Shown in pieces: positions 14,974 to 24,175 of a stretch of DNA of 28,428 nt. The translations under genes and the position numbers were made by a program. Position 1 is the stretch's first letter, and every line of letters starts with the position of its first letter. The notes under the pieces are model-generated. The model saw only the letters and a list, made by a program, of their open reading frames with translations. It was not told the DNA's origin and ran no database searches. This DNA comes from a virus: IMG/VR virus record IMGVR_UViG_3300025117_000202, positions 1 to 28,428 of that record, one strand, 5' to 3'.

Positions 14974-15951
14974 ATGGCCCTAGACCAGCTACTTGATAAC
15001 GCCGACATCGTCGATCACGCTCTCGACTTCGTGAACGAGAAGACGGACGGGACCTCGGAGTACGAGGATCAGGCCACCTCGCTCCTCAAGGAGGCTCTCC
15101 AGACCCTCGTGGACGGCGGCACCGTCTTCGGGTCTGACATCGACGAGGAGTGGCTCTGGCTCCAGAAGTCCCCGCCGGGCACCATCACCCTCCAGCCAAA
15201 GATTCCCGTCACCTTCGCTGCCGACAACGGAAGCCAGTCCATCGACTTCGGATCGGAGCCGGTGGCCAGCATCGACTCCAGTGTGGAGGGCTGGTTCTTC
15301 AAGGCCGATGACGAATCTGACATCTACCGCATCGCCACCCACGACGCAGGCGGACACTACGCCTCTCTTGACAGTGTCTTTACGGGCACGACTACCTCCA
15401 GCGACAGCGGAAAAGTATTCAAGCTGGAATACGATCTCCCCTCGGACTTCCTGCGCTTCTACGCACCCATCCGGGCGCAGCGCGACCGCCAGCGCGAGAT
15501 CACGGTGGGGACGGAGGAGGCCATGGACCGGGATTGGCCCCTAGTGGACGTGGAGGCTGGGATGCCCTCGCGGGCCGCCTTCTCGGATCGGGACACCCTG
15601 CGCTTCAACCGCTACGCCGACAAGGATATGATCCGGCTGGAGCTTCCATATCTCTACGATCCGGGCAGTCCGGCCAACACAATCGACGCGACGCTGCCTG
15701 TCCCGGAAGCGCATTACGGTTTTTTTGTCTTCTATATCGCCCATTTCATTGCGATCCTGAAAAAAGAGTCCGACAAGGCCGCGCAGGCGGAGCGCTTGGC
15801 GGCCAATGCCCTTTCGCGCATGATCGCGGCCAACCGCCGCGTGAAGAAGTCCGCACAGCGGAGCTTGGGCAAGATCATCCCGCGCCAGGGAGACCTGGAT
15901 CGGTTCAACAGGCCAGTCAGAACTTCGGGCGGGTTCATCATCACGGGGTAG
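14974..15951 (+). CDS. putative head-tail adaptor / connector protein
   Basis: The product is 325 residues from ATG 14974. It starts with an acidic helical region (1-50), has a beta-rich middle with a Ser/Thr/Asp-rich stretch (about 80-150), then the LPSDFLRFYAPI segment (about 154-165), and ends with a long basic helix (about 260-310). Adaptors that extend the portal in short-tailed phages have similar helix-beta-helix builds and lie just before the tail-hub gene, as here. No signal peptide. The call is mainly from gene order. Confidence 0.55.
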   Translation: MALDQLLDNADIVDHALDFVNEKTDGTSEYEDQATSLLKEALQTLVDGGTVFGSDIDEEWLWLQKSPPGTITLQPKIPVTFAADNGSQSIDFGSEPVASIDSSVEGWFFKADDESDIYRIATHDAGGHYASLDSVFTGTTTSSDSGKVFKLEYDLPSDFLRFYAPIRAQRDRQREITVGTEEAMDRDWPLVDVEAGMPSRAAFSDRDTLRFNRYADKDMIRLELPYLYDPGSPANTIDATLPVPEAHYGFFVFYIAHFIAILKKESDKAAQAERLAANALSRMIAANRRVKKSAQRSLGKIIPRQGDLDRFNRPVRTSGGFIITG

Positions 15952-15954
15952 CCG

Positions 15955-17541
15955 GTGTCTTACGGCGGAATTGTTGCGGTGATGAGGTTTGGGGTGCGCG
16001 GCCAAAATGGCAAGCGCAACCAGAGCACCATTCCAAGCGACGCCCTGATCGACACGCAGAATATAGACATGAGCGAGGGAATCGTCAGGGGGGAAGGGGG
16101 CGCCTCGCTCTACACGAGCCAGGACGTTGGGAACTCCATCGATGTGCTGGGCGGGATCGACTACGCCGTAGGCACGACGACACAGCGTCTGGTCTGCGCT
16201 TTTTCTTCAGGTGATGTGAAGATGGATGCGGGGACGGGCCTCTTCCCCACCCTCCTGGACACGGGCCGGGACACATCGGCGCGCACGTTCTTTTCCGAGG
16301 GCGGCAACGAATCGCAGGGACGATCAAAAAAGCTGTTCGTGGCAAACGGCGTGAATCCTGTCCTTGTTATCACGGGCGACGCATCTTCGACAGGTGATAT
16401 ATCGGCAGCGGCGGCCGACTGGACGGGCGCCACCCAGCCACAGAAACTTGTGTCGCACCGCGGCCGCATGTGGGCCTGGCTGAACGACCGCATATACTGG
16501 AGCGACCCGGACAACCACGAGATATTCCACACCACGACCGGAGACGCTGGAAGCATTTCCGTATGGCCCGGGACAGGCGGCGCCATGCGGGATGCCGTAA
16601 GCTACAAAGGCCGGTTGTTCCTGTTCAAGCAGCGCTTCATAGGATGGCTGGACGATTCCAGCGCCACCACATCGAACTGGATCGTGGAGAAGTTGACGGA
16701 CGCGCTTGGGGTCGCCGGTACGGATTGCGCTGACTTGATAGACGACGACATCGTGTTCCTAAGCCCGGAGGGGGGCATACACTTACTTGGCGCCGTGGAG
16801 AGTTTCGGGGACGTGAAGAACTCGGATTTGTCCGCCCCTGAAGACATGAATAAATGGATTCGGGACAACGTGAATTTTGCGCGCATAGGGAATTCCACCG
16901 TCAAGTATTACCCCAACCGGAAGCAGGTTCATGTCTGTGTGCCAACCGGGAACGCCACCGTGCCGGATGCGCGCATCGTTATCGATATGAACGGTCAAAT
17001 CCCCAGGTTCCACATCAGCAACAGGGACGTGGTCAAGTCCATGTGGATGTACCGGGACTCGGGCGGCGTGAAGCGGCCAATGATCGGCGACAACGACGGT
17101 CATGTATACCGCCTGGATCAGTCATCCCGGACCCACGGCCTGAACGGGGCCTATACGTCATTTTTCCAGACCGCAAACAGGGACTTCAGCGACATCGATC
17201 CGTCTTTGGCGAACAAGCGGAAGAATTTCGATTTCCTGGATATAAAATTCGAGGAGATTGGGGGCTGGCACATACCCGTCGAGATCTACATTGACGGCGT
17301 GAACACACAGACCGTCAGTTTCAGGATGTCATACGGACAATCCGAATTGGGTTCTTTTGTCCTGGGAACGGATGTGTTGCTGGGGCTATCCGGTTCCCCG
17401 CCCTCCATCCGCCGGGCGCGTATCAGGGGGAGCGGCCAGTTCTTCGGCATCAAGCCCATCAGCACGGGGGACTCCCAGGAGTTCCTCCTGAGCGAGGCAC
17501 GTGTCTACTTCACCGTGGCGGACGAGAGGCTTTCGGCATGA
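15955..17541 (+). CDS. putative tail hub / stabilisation protein (beta-propeller-like)
   Basis: The product is 528 residues, starting at GTG 15955; an ATG at 15982 is an alternative. The sequence is beta-rich with repeated blade-like units: short strands ending in aromatic residues, as in RMWAWLNDRIYWSDPDN (about 176-192) and YKGRLFLFKQRFIGWLDD. That fits the propeller-type nozzle or stabilisation proteins of short-tailed phages (analogous to P22 gp10 or T7 gp12). It lies between the adaptor and the ejection genes, as expected. Its stop overlaps the next ATG (ATGA). Analogy is by size, fold impression and position, not by a defining motif. Confidence 0.6.
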   Translation: MSYGGIVAVMRFGVRGQNGKRNQSTIPSDALIDTQNIDMSEGIVRGEGGASLYTSQDVGNSIDVLGGIDYAVGTTTQRLVCAFSSGDVKMDAGTGLFPTLLDTGRDTSARTFFSEGGNESQGRSKKLFVANGVNPVLVITGDASSTGDISAAAADWTGATQPQKLVSHRGRMWAWLNDRIYWSDPDNHEIFHTTTGDAGSISVWPGTGGAMRDAVSYKGRLFLFKQRFIGWLDDSSATTSNWIVEKLTDALGVAGTDCADLIDDDIVFLSPEGGIHLLGAVESFGDVKNSDLSAPEDMNKWIRDNVNFARIGNSTVKYYPNRKQVHVCVPTGNATVPDARIVIDMNGQIPRFHISNRDVVKSMWMYRDSGGVKRPMIGDNDGHVYRLDQSSRTHGLNGAYTSFFQTANRDFSDIDPSLANKRKNFDFLDIKFEEIGGWHIPVEIYIDGVNTQTVSFRMSYGQSELGSFVLGTDVLLGLSGSPPSIRRARIRGSGQFFGIKPISTGDSQEFLLSEARVYFTVADERLSA

Positions 17542-17981
17542 TAGAGATGAAGCGGCCCGATTTCATCGAATATTTCACGGACGTGCGCGGCCGAACCCAC
17601 ATCCGGAACGTCTACTGTAAGTGTTGCGGAACGCTCATCCAGCGCGGAGACATCGTCCGGGATCGGGAGGGCGTCCCCGTCCCACGTCTGCGGCCTACGG
17701 ATCAGTACGTGGACCTCTATGTGGCCTGCGAGGCGCGTGACGGAACGCATCGGCGCAAGTCCACTCCCGTGTGCTCGGACTGCGCGTCCCGTGACATCGG
17801 GCCGGACGAACTGGAGGCCATACACCGCTGCGATTGCGAGCGGGGCAGGGAACGCCACGCCCACTCCGGCAACCTGGATCCGAAGGTCATCGCGGACATG
17901 GAGGACCGGGAGTCGATGCGCCCGATACGGAAGATCGGCTACTGCGTCCCAGGCTATGCCATCACGGGGGAGGGCCGGTGA
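17538..17981 (+). CDS. cysteine-rich hypothetical protein (147 aa)
   Basis: The ATG overlaps the preceding stop. The product has YCKCCG (Cys27, 29, 30) and Cys79-x-x-Cys82, with a further CDCERG near 98-103. These could form one or two zinc sites. The N-terminal 25 residues (PDFIEYFTDVRGRTHIRNVY) lead into the first knuckle. No nuclease or helicase motif. Its stop overlaps the GTG of the next gene. It sits inside the tail cluster, but its role is unknown. Confidence 0.55.
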   Translation: MIEMKRPDFIEYFTDVRGRTHIRNVYCKCCGTLIQRGDIVRDREGVPVPRLRPTDQYVDLYVACEARDGTHRRKSTPVCSDCASRDIGPDELEAIHRCDCERGRERHAHSGNLDPKVIADMEDRESMRPIRKIGYCVPGYAITGEGR

Positions 17982-18358
17982 ACGTGGCCTCTACGGTGCG
18001 GGTGATGCGGCGGGAGGACCTGGAGGCCGCCCAGCGGCTGAACGGAGGGGAATTCCCCAAGTGCTTCCTGGCCATGGTGTACGAGCGGGACGGGGAGATA
18101 CTGGGCTGGGCATCCTGCCGTGCGGACAATGGATTGCCGGTGCTTCAGGCGGCGGTGGGGAAAAAGATGACCGGCTTCTCGGTGATGCGGCTGGGCGAAG
18201 CCATGGAGGATTACCTCCGGCGCATTGGCATCTATATGTACGTCTTCGCCGTTCACGTCAAGCGGAAGCGGTGGATCGGCGTCCTTGAGCGGCTTGGCAT
18301 CTTCGAGCGGTACGCGAACAAGGCGATGCACGCCTGGTTCCAGAGGAGGTTGCGCTGA
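17978..18358 (+). CDS. GNAT-like protein (126 aa)
   Basis: The GTG at 17978 overlaps the previous stop (GTGA). The frame is open further upstream but there it only shadows the cysteine-rich gene. The sequence has an N-terminal helix (REDLEAAQRL), a strand pair around LAMVYERDGEILGWASCR, a following helix (SVMRLGEAMEDYLRR) and a strand plus basic helix at the end. This order resembles a minimal N-acetyltransferase fold. The classical acetyl-CoA loop (Q/RxxGxG/A) is not clear, so activity is doubtful. T7-like phages carry a GNAT-like internal virion protein near the ejection genes; that is a possible parallel. Confidence 0.45.
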   Translation: MNVASTVRVMRREDLEAAQRLNGGEFPKCFLAMVYERDGEILGWASCRADNGLPVLQAAVGKKMTGFSVMRLGEAMEDYLRRIGIYMYVFAVHVKRKRWIGVLERLGIFERYANKAMHAWFQRRLR

Positions 18359-19428
18359 TGGGAAGCACCAAGGTCTCCACCCCGGCCCCCACACCCAAGA
18401 GCCAGCAGGAGCTGGACCTTGTCTCGGCGCAGACCAAGCAACTGGAGAACCTGACGCGCATCCAGGAGGAGCAGTTCAAACAGTTCCAGGAGTTCGCCCC
18501 GGCCCAGATGGAGGCTTTCCAGACCCAGGCCGATTTGGCCAAGCTGGCGGCCGAGGCGGCTAGGGCGGATAGGCCCCTCCTGGAGGAAACGCGGACGGCC
18601 CAGACCGAACTTCTGCGCCTCTCCCGGGAGGATGCGGCCCGGCGGGCGCAACTGGAGAAACTCACCCTTCCCGTCCTCCTGGAGTCGGCGGGCCAGAAGC
18701 CCATATTCGACGAGGCTGGCAATCTGGTTTCACTGGAGGCGCTTCCCAAGAGCGAACTGGAACTTCTCCAGGAGCAGTTCGCCCTGGAGTCCACCCAGGA
18801 GGCGCTGAAGGGCATCCGGGGCGAGGTCCCGGTGGGAGACCCATTCGAACGGCGCATCGCACAGGATCGGACGGCCCTTCGCGAGCAGCTCAGGCGCCAA
18901 CTCGGCCCAGGCTTCGAAACCTCAAGCCCGGGCATTGAGGCGTTGTCTCAGTTCGAGGCCCTGGCCAACGAGGCCCGTGAAAACATCCGCTTCGGGCGGC
19001 TCTCGCAGAGCGCAGCGCTGGCCGAGGTGGGTTCCGAACGCCTTAACCAGGGCCTCCTGCGCGATTTGGAAATCCTGAGCCGGGAGCGGGCCAGTAGCAT
19101 CCCAGGGGCCTTCGGGGTGGCGTCGGGCACGGGGAGCAGCGCCAGTGAGTCCCTGGCCCGGGCCTTCGCGCTATCAGGCGGGGTGACGCAGCCCGGATCG
19201 GACGCTCTTCTTCGATCTGCGGACTTGGCTGGCCGGGCCGGGGCATTCGCCGGGGACATCGCGGGCGGCTTCGCCCAGGACCGCAGGATCATTGACGCCA
19301 TGAACCAGCAGGCAGCCATCCAGTCGGCGGCCAACCGGGCGGCCCGGACGTCCTCCATCTTCGGGGCGCTGGGCTCGGCCGCCGGGGTGGGCGGAGGAAT
19401 CTTCGCTGCATCCAGGAAATGGACATAG
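18358..19428 (+). CDS. putative internal virion / DNA ejection protein 1 (coiled coil)
   Basis: The ATG at 18358 overlaps the preceding stop, with AGGAGG at 18344-18349. The product has 356 residues. Residues 15-150 are one long Gln/Glu/Leu-rich coiled coil. Residues 150-215 are charged helices. Residues 235-350 are Ala/Gly/Ser-rich, with small-residue helices that could enter membranes. Ejected proteins of short-tailed phages often have this coiled-coil plus small-residue-helix composition, and three large genes of this type follow one another here. Function is inferred from composition and order. Confidence 0.55.
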   Translation: MGSTKVSTPAPTPKSQQELDLVSAQTKQLENLTRIQEEQFKQFQEFAPAQMEAFQTQADLAKLAAEAARADRPLLEETRTAQTELLRLSREDAARRAQLEKLTLPVLLESAGQKPIFDEAGNLVSLEALPKSELELLQEQFALESTQEALKGIRGEVPVGDPFERRIAQDRTALREQLRRQLGPGFETSSPGIEALSQFEALANEARENIRFGRLSQSAALAEVGSERLNQGLLRDLEILSRERASSIPGAFGVASGTGSSASESLARAFALSGGVTQPGSDALLRSADLAGRAGAFAGDIAGGFAQDRRIIDAMNQQAAIQSAANRAARTSSIFGALGSAAGVGGGIFAASRKWT

Positions 19429-19437
19429 GAGCAAGTC

Positions 19438-21216
19438 ATGGTCCAAGCCTTCCCGCAGCCGCTCGACGCCTTCACCAGGGGCTTCCAGGGGAGCTTTCTG
19501 CCCATATACCAACTCGCCACAAAGGCCAAAGAGAAGGCGGAAGAGCAGAAACTCCTGGCCGAGAAGCGCGAGTCCGACAAACAGATGAAGATCGCTGAAA
19601 TAGGAATCAGCGCCCTCAAACTCCCGAACCCGCGCGTCCGCAGGCAGGCGCTCGGCATCCTGGCCGGTAAACTGAGCGGCGGGGACAAAGCTCTGGCAAA
19701 CCACATCGTGACCAGTATCACGAACCTCTCCGACGAGGAGCAGGCCGTGATGGCCAAGGACCTGTCCGACTGGCGGACCTCCGTCCTGGGGGGCCACAAG
19801 CCCTCTCCAGAGCTTCAGGCCTCCATTGACCTCTACAGCCGGGCCTTCATGAGCGGCGAGAAAAGCATCGACGACCTGATGAAGGCCTCCGAGCACCTGA
19901 GCAAGCGAGCCGGTGAGGAGCAAGCGGCGGGATTGCTCAAGTCGCCCGGATCGGGCGCGGAGACGGCCCAGCCCTCGCTGGGCGCCGCGCCAGGGGCCGC
20001 GCCCGAGGCCCCCGTCATGGCGGGTCCTGGCACCGAGCCGGGTGGGCGAGGATCCACTGCCCTGGCGCAGGAGATCCTGGCCCGCGTGAGAGGCGGAACA
20101 CCCCCATCCCAGGCGGCGGTGACGCCACCGTCTGCCGGGTCTCCCTCTCCTGGCGGCATCGACTTGGCCACGGCCCCTATCGAAACCCTGCGCCGCCTCC
20201 AAGCCCGTGCCCTCACGCTAGGAACCACCCAGGGCGCAGCGGCGGCCGACCGGATCGGCAAGTTCATCGACAGCCGGATGAAGGCCATGGAGGCCAAGGC
20301 CCCGGCGACCCGCGAGGTGAAGCAGGGAGACAACGTCATCACCCAGGAGTTCGATCCCGCCACGCGCTCATGGCGCACCATCGGACAGGCGAGACGGTTC
20401 CAGCCAAAGGATGAGAAAGCGCCCGTCACCCGCGAGGTGAAGCGTGGGGATCGCGTCATTACCCAGCAGTGGAACCCGGAGGCCAAGAAATTCGAGGACG
20501 TGGCCGAGGCCCCGAGGTTCCAGCCACGGGAGGAAAAAACCTACGAGCTCTCGGCCCTCCAGGCCATTCGAGACAAGTTGGCAAAGGACGACCCGAAAAG
20601 AAAAGAAATCGACAAGCGTATAAACAAGCTGACGGAAACCACCTCGCGCTTCATGGGATACGACGAACAAGGTCGGCCCATATACGCCGAAGGCGCAGCG
20701 GCCCTTACCGTGGCCGAGAAGGGAAAACTCCAGCAAGAACGCAGATTGGGCGAAATCATCAGCTTGGAACTCCAGGAACTCAAGAACACTCTCAGCAAAA
20801 GTGATGTGGGTATACGCGGATACCTGAATGAACTCAAGAACACGGTTGGCGCACAACTTATCCCCGCGCTGAACGATCCAAGCGTGACGAAGAACCGAAA
20901 CATCATGCGCAGTATCCGTGAGAAGGGAATGCGCTTGATGACCACGGACAATCGTTTCAATGTCCAGGATCGCAAGGCAATCGAGGCCATGTTCCCGTCG
21001 GACGGAATCTTCGAGAGCGCGGAATCCGCCAGAGACAAGATTTCCATGCTAGGCCAGATCATCAAGGATCGGACCAGTTTCGTGTCGGGCCAGTTGAAGG
21101 ATCGTATCCCCATCCACGAAATGACGCTACAGGAGCTCGGCGAAGCGTACAAGAAAAAACTGATCGACAAGGTGACGGTCGAGCGCGCATTGCGCCTTTT
21201 CCATGGGTTTGATTGA
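19438..21216 (+). CDS. putative internal virion / ejection protein 2, with internal 40-residue repeat
   Basis: The product is 592 residues from ATG 19438 (GGAG just upstream). Residues about 20-60 are a basic coiled coil. Residues 160-250 are Pro/Ala/Gly-rich and probably disordered. Residues about 287-366 are two tandem 40-residue units, beginning KAPATREV and KAPVTREV. The rest (370-592) is mostly charged helix. No enzyme motif is visible. The last four bases overlap TGA/ATG with the next gene. It lies second in the row of three large proteins, fitting the ejection set of a podovirus. Confidence 0.55.
   Translation: MVQAFPQPLDAFTRGFQGSFLPIYQLATKAKEKAEEQKLLAEKRESDKQMKIAEIGISALKLPNPRVRRQALGILAGKLSGGDKALANHIVTSITNLSDEEQAVMAKDLSDWRTSVLGGHKPSPELQASIDLYSRAFMSGEKSIDDLMKASEHLSKRAGEEQAAGLLKSPGSGAETAQPSLGAAPGAAPEAPVMAGPGTEPGGRGSTALAQEILARVRGGTPPSQAAVTPPSAGSPSPGGIDLATAPIETLRRLQARALTLGTTQGAAAADRIGKFIDSRMKAMEAKAPATREVKQGDNVITQEFDPATRSWRTIGQARRFQPKDEKAPVTREVKRGDRVITQQWNPEAKKFEDVAEAPRFQPREEKTYELSALQAIRDKLAKDDPKRKEIDKRINKLTETTSRFMGYDEQGRPIYAEGAAALTVAEKGKLQQERRLGEIISLELQELKNTLSKSDVGIRGYLNELKNTVGAQLIPALNDPSVTKNRNIMRSIREKGMRLMTTDNRFNVQDRKAIEAMFPSDGIFESAESARDKISMLGQIIKDRTSFVSGQLKDRIPIHEMTLQELGEAYKKKLIDKVTVERALRLFHGFD
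20296..20535 (+). repeat. in-frame tandem repeat, two units of 120 bp
   Basis: Unit 1 (20296-20415) and unit 2 (20416-20535) each code for 40 residues. Conserved positions include KAP.TREVK.GD.VITQ near the start and RFQP.[DE]E at the end. The units have diverged (for example QEFDPATRSW against QQWNPEAKKF) but keep exact length, so the duplication is old and selected for spacing. Confidence 0.9.
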
Positions 21217-24071
21217 TGCCTAAGACAGAAGATTTCTTCAGACAATACGAGCGCCCCTTTAAACTCCCCACGGGCGAAATCTCGAAAGAGGCTCCATTCG
21301 TGCCAGCCGCTCCCCGCCCTTCCTCCGCTGTCAGTGCAGAAAGGGAATTGTCCCGATTTGAAGCGGAACATGAGGGCGTGGATATCCGGTCCGGTGGTCC
21401 TTCCTCGCTCCGGATGAGGCTCTCTTTCCAGCCGGACGAAAAAGCCAAGGAAAATATTCTCGACAAGGCCATTGGGAAGGGCAACTGGCGGCGCGACAAG
21501 GAAGGAAATCTCATCATCCGCCACGGCGGCAAGGACAAGTTGTTGGACGAAAGGGGCTTGTCCTGGGGAGACTTGGCGGACTTTGTCGGTTCCATGCCGG
21601 AGGTCGCCGGTGGGGCTCTTGGAGTCGCCGCCGCGGCCGCGCTCGGGCTTAATCCGGCCACATGGGCGGGCCTTCTGGGAACGGTCGCCATCTCCTCCTT
21701 CATGTCGCAAGCCGCCGGGGCGGGCGGGGAAGAGGCATCCAGGGCGGTTGAAGGAATACCACGATCCAAGACGATCGCTTCGCGGCGGACGGCCGGGACT
21801 GCCATGGAACTGTCTATGGGCTTTGGTACTGGCACCATATTGAAACTACTGCGCAAGGGGGCTGGCATCATTTCTGGCCCCTTTTCCAAGGGCGTGCGAT
21901 CAGAGGAATCTCAGTCCGTCGCCGAAGCGGCGACACGGATGCGGGGCGAGAAAGCGAAGATCGATCTTTCCCCGGCACAGATCACGGGGTCGCCCACACT
22001 TGCCCGCGTGGAGGGTATGGCCGAGAAAATTCCGGGCGCTGGAGAGCCCATCAAACGGGCACAACAGGCCCAGGACGAAGCTCTCCGGGCTTACCAGACC
22101 CGCGTGGCGGGTCCTCCCGAGGAATCGCTCTCCATAGGACAGAGGATGACCGCTGAGCTTGAGACTCAGCGGCAGATTCCGGAACGGGCCGCGGCAATGG
22201 CTCGCGAGGAAGTAGAGCGGCGCTCCCTGGCGGGCATGGGTGCAGTTCGTCGCGACATATCTCCGGTCGTCCAATCCGTTGAGGAGGCGGGAAAGAAAGG
22301 CCTCGCTGGCGTCCTGGCGCAACGGGAGACATTCCGGGAAAGGGTCAAATCTCTGTATCAGGCCGTCCGGGACGAACCAGGAGGAAGCGATGCGTTCGTC
22401 CCCACGACGCACGTCAAGGCAGAGGCAAAAAAGATACTGAACGAGCTGCCCAAAGAAAAGGGCGGACAGGTGGCTCGGGCCTATGTTCCAAGCGAAGTGA
22501 GGAGGTTCCTGGAAGGCCACGACAGACTGTCAGATGCGATGACCATCGATCAGATTATCCAGATGCGCCGGATCGTAAACGATGCCATCTCGCAGGGGGA
22601 AGGCCTCCCTGGCATCAGTACGCGCTATCTCCGCAACATTTCACATGCCCTGACGCGCGATCTGGATGAGGCCGTTAAGAGCGCCCCCAATCCCGCCATC
22701 GCCAAGAAACTGTCTGAGGCTTCCCAATACTACAAGGGGAATTTCCAAAAATTCCTCGAACCCGGAATCGCCGAATTCTTCCGCGAGCCGACACAACGGG
22801 GCGGAGTCACTCCCATGAGTCTCGTGGAGAAACTGTTTTCGGGGCGAGGGGACGTGGATCTCGCCCGAAAACTCAAGGGACTCCTGCCAGAAGGCGATTG
22901 GAACCAGCTTCGCGCCGCCTCATTCGACTGGATGCTGGAGAGGTCGCAGAACATTCTTTCCCCGGGTGCCATAGATCCCAAGCGGCTGGCATCTTCTCTC
23001 GAAACGATGTCGCCCGAGATGCGGCGGGAGGTGTTCGGCAACCGATGGGGAGAGGTTTTATCCTATACGCGCGCCTTGGCCGCCAGATACGGGGAAATAC
23101 CCTTAGATAAGGTGAAGGACTTAGGGGACAACCTCGTGGGAGGCCTACGCCGGGCCGCCAAGATCGAGGAGAACGCAAAACGGGAATTCGAAAACTCCAT
23201 CGTCCGTCCGTTCTTAAAAGATAAAATAGGCGAGACGGCCATCAACCCCGAGGAATTCGTCCGGCACATGATGCGGACGGGAAGCCCGGGGCAGATTGCA
23301 CAGACCATGCAGAAATTCACGCCCGAACTAAGGGAGAAAATCCATAACAAGGCGATTCAGCACATTCTGCAAGACTCGGCGCGAAGCCCAACGCCTTCGG
23401 ATGTTATCAAGGAACTCGGCGACAGGCCCGGGTTCGTATTGAGCGGAAGATCTCTCCTCAAGAACCTTTCCAACGGATACGGAAAAGACGTTTCCACGTC
23501 ATTGGCCCGGCTCCGGGCCATCATAGGTCCGGAAAATATACAACGGCTAAAGGACCTGGGGACCATCGCCGCCACGCGAGAACGGCAGGAAGAGGCTGCA
23601 TCCGCCGCGGGCGGTCTCGTGGCCGGTACGATTATCAAGAATCTTATGCGTGGGAGCATTAGTGGCGCGGAGGATATCGCCAAGTTCCGTCTGTTCTCCA
23701 TCATCATGCAAACGAAGGCGGGGCGCGCATGGCTTACGAGCGGAATTGAGGTCCCGGAGGCGAGGAACTTGGCGAGGGCGGCTATCCTGGGGGCGGAAAC
23801 ATGGCCGAAGATACAGAAAGAATTCACGTCCGATCCGGATGCCTTGAATCAAATCCTGGAAACATTTGGGCTCGACCCGAAAGAAGCGCCGACGCCACCA
23901 CCACGCAGAACGAGAACCGAGGACTTTCTTCGCCAATTCGAGGTCAAGTCGCCCCCAGAAACCGAAGCGAATACGCAACCAGGGCGCACTCAACCAGACA
24001 TGCGGGAGGGGAATCAAAAACGGAAAAGAATCATAGAGAGGATTCCAGTTCCCTCGGGCCTCCTCGAATGA
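21216..24071 (+). CDS. putative internal virion / ejection protein 3 (951 aa)
   Basis: This is the largest protein of the window. ATG 21216 overlaps the previous stop (TGATG) and is preferred to the in-frame TTG at 21213. Residues about 125-170 are an Ala/Gly-rich hydrophobic stretch (FVGSMPEVAGGALGVAAAAALG and on) that could span or insert into a membrane. The rest is long charged helices. No lysozyme, protease or polymerase motif was seen. The motif TEDF[FL]RQ[YF]E occurs at residue 4 and again at residue 901. Size and place suit the largest ejected protein, the one that forms or lines the channel across the cell envelope in short-tailed phages. That role is inference. Confidence 0.55.
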   Translation: MPKTEDFFRQYERPFKLPTGEISKEAPFVPAAPRPSSAVSAERELSRFEAEHEGVDIRSGGPSSLRMRLSFQPDEKAKENILDKAIGKGNWRRDKEGNLIIRHGGKDKLLDERGLSWGDLADFVGSMPEVAGGALGVAAAAALGLNPATWAGLLGTVAISSFMSQAAGAGGEEASRAVEGIPRSKTIASRRTAGTAMELSMGFGTGTILKLLRKGAGIISGPFSKGVRSEESQSVAEAATRMRGEKAKIDLSPAQITGSPTLARVEGMAEKIPGAGEPIKRAQQAQDEALRAYQTRVAGPPEESLSIGQRMTAELETQRQIPERAAAMAREEVERRSLAGMGAVRRDISPVVQSVEEAGKKGLAGVLAQRETFRERVKSLYQAVRDEPGGSDAFVPTTHVKAEAKKILNELPKEKGGQVARAYVPSEVRRFLEGHDRLSDAMTIDQIIQMRRIVNDAISQGEGLPGISTRYLRNISHALTRDLDEAVKSAPNPAIAKKLSEASQYYKGNFQKFLEPGIAEFFREPTQRGGVTPMSLVEKLFSGRGDVDLARKLKGLLPEGDWNQLRAASFDWMLERSQNILSPGAIDPKRLASSLETMSPEMRREVFGNRWGEVLSYTRALAARYGEIPLDKVKDLGDNLVGGLRRAAKIEENAKREFENSIVRPFLKDKIGETAINPEEFVRHMMRTGSPGQIAQTMQKFTPELREKIHNKAIQHILQDSARSPTPSDVIKELGDRPGFVLSGRSLLKNLSNGYGKDVSTSLARLRAIIGPENIQRLKDLGTIAATRERQEEAASAAGGLVAGTIIKNLMRGSISGAEDIAKFRLFSIIMQTKAGRAWLTSGIEVPEARNLARAAILGAETWPKIQKEFTSDPDALNQILETFGLDPKEAPTPPPRRTRTEDFLRQFEVKSPPETEANTQPGRTQPDMREGNQKRKRIIERIPVPSGLLE
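21225..21251 (+). repeat. TEDF-RQ-E motif, N-terminal copy
   Basis: This codes for TEDFFRQYE at residues 4-12 of the 951-residue protein. It matches the C-terminal copy at seven of nine positions, the two changes being conservative (F/L and Y/F). Confidence 0.7.
23916..23942 (+). repeat. TEDF-RQ-E motif, C-terminal copy
   Basis: This codes for TEDFLRQFE at residues 901-909 of the same protein. A basic residue precedes both copies at nearly the same place (K before one, R before the other). The remaining 42 residues after it are polar and look disordered. Confidence 0.7.
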
Positions 24072-24163
24072 AGACATGCCTGCCCGACGTGGCGCGCATC
24101 GTCCTGGGCGTCATCGAGACCGTGGCGGCGATCGTGATGTTCGGGTTCCTGGTTCGGCACTGA
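24068..24163 (+). CDS. 31-residue single-span membrane peptide
   Basis: The ATG at 24068 overlaps the preceding stop (ATGA). The peptide has a short polar start (MKTCLPDVAR) and then one hydrophobic segment of about 19 residues (IVLGVIETVAAIVMFGFLV), ending RH. It lies at the head of the lysis region, 12 bp before a membrane coiled-coil gene. A pinholin-like or small accessory membrane role is possible but unproven. Confidence 0.5.
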   Translation: MKTCLPDVARIVLGVIETVAAIVMFGFLVRH

Positions 24164-24175
24164 GAAGAGGCGGAG

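Noticed and set aside
20541-21710. 389-codon open frame on the - strand
   Set aside because: It is the complement of the ejection protein genes, spans the boundary of two real genes, and shows no motif; it is a composition shadow.
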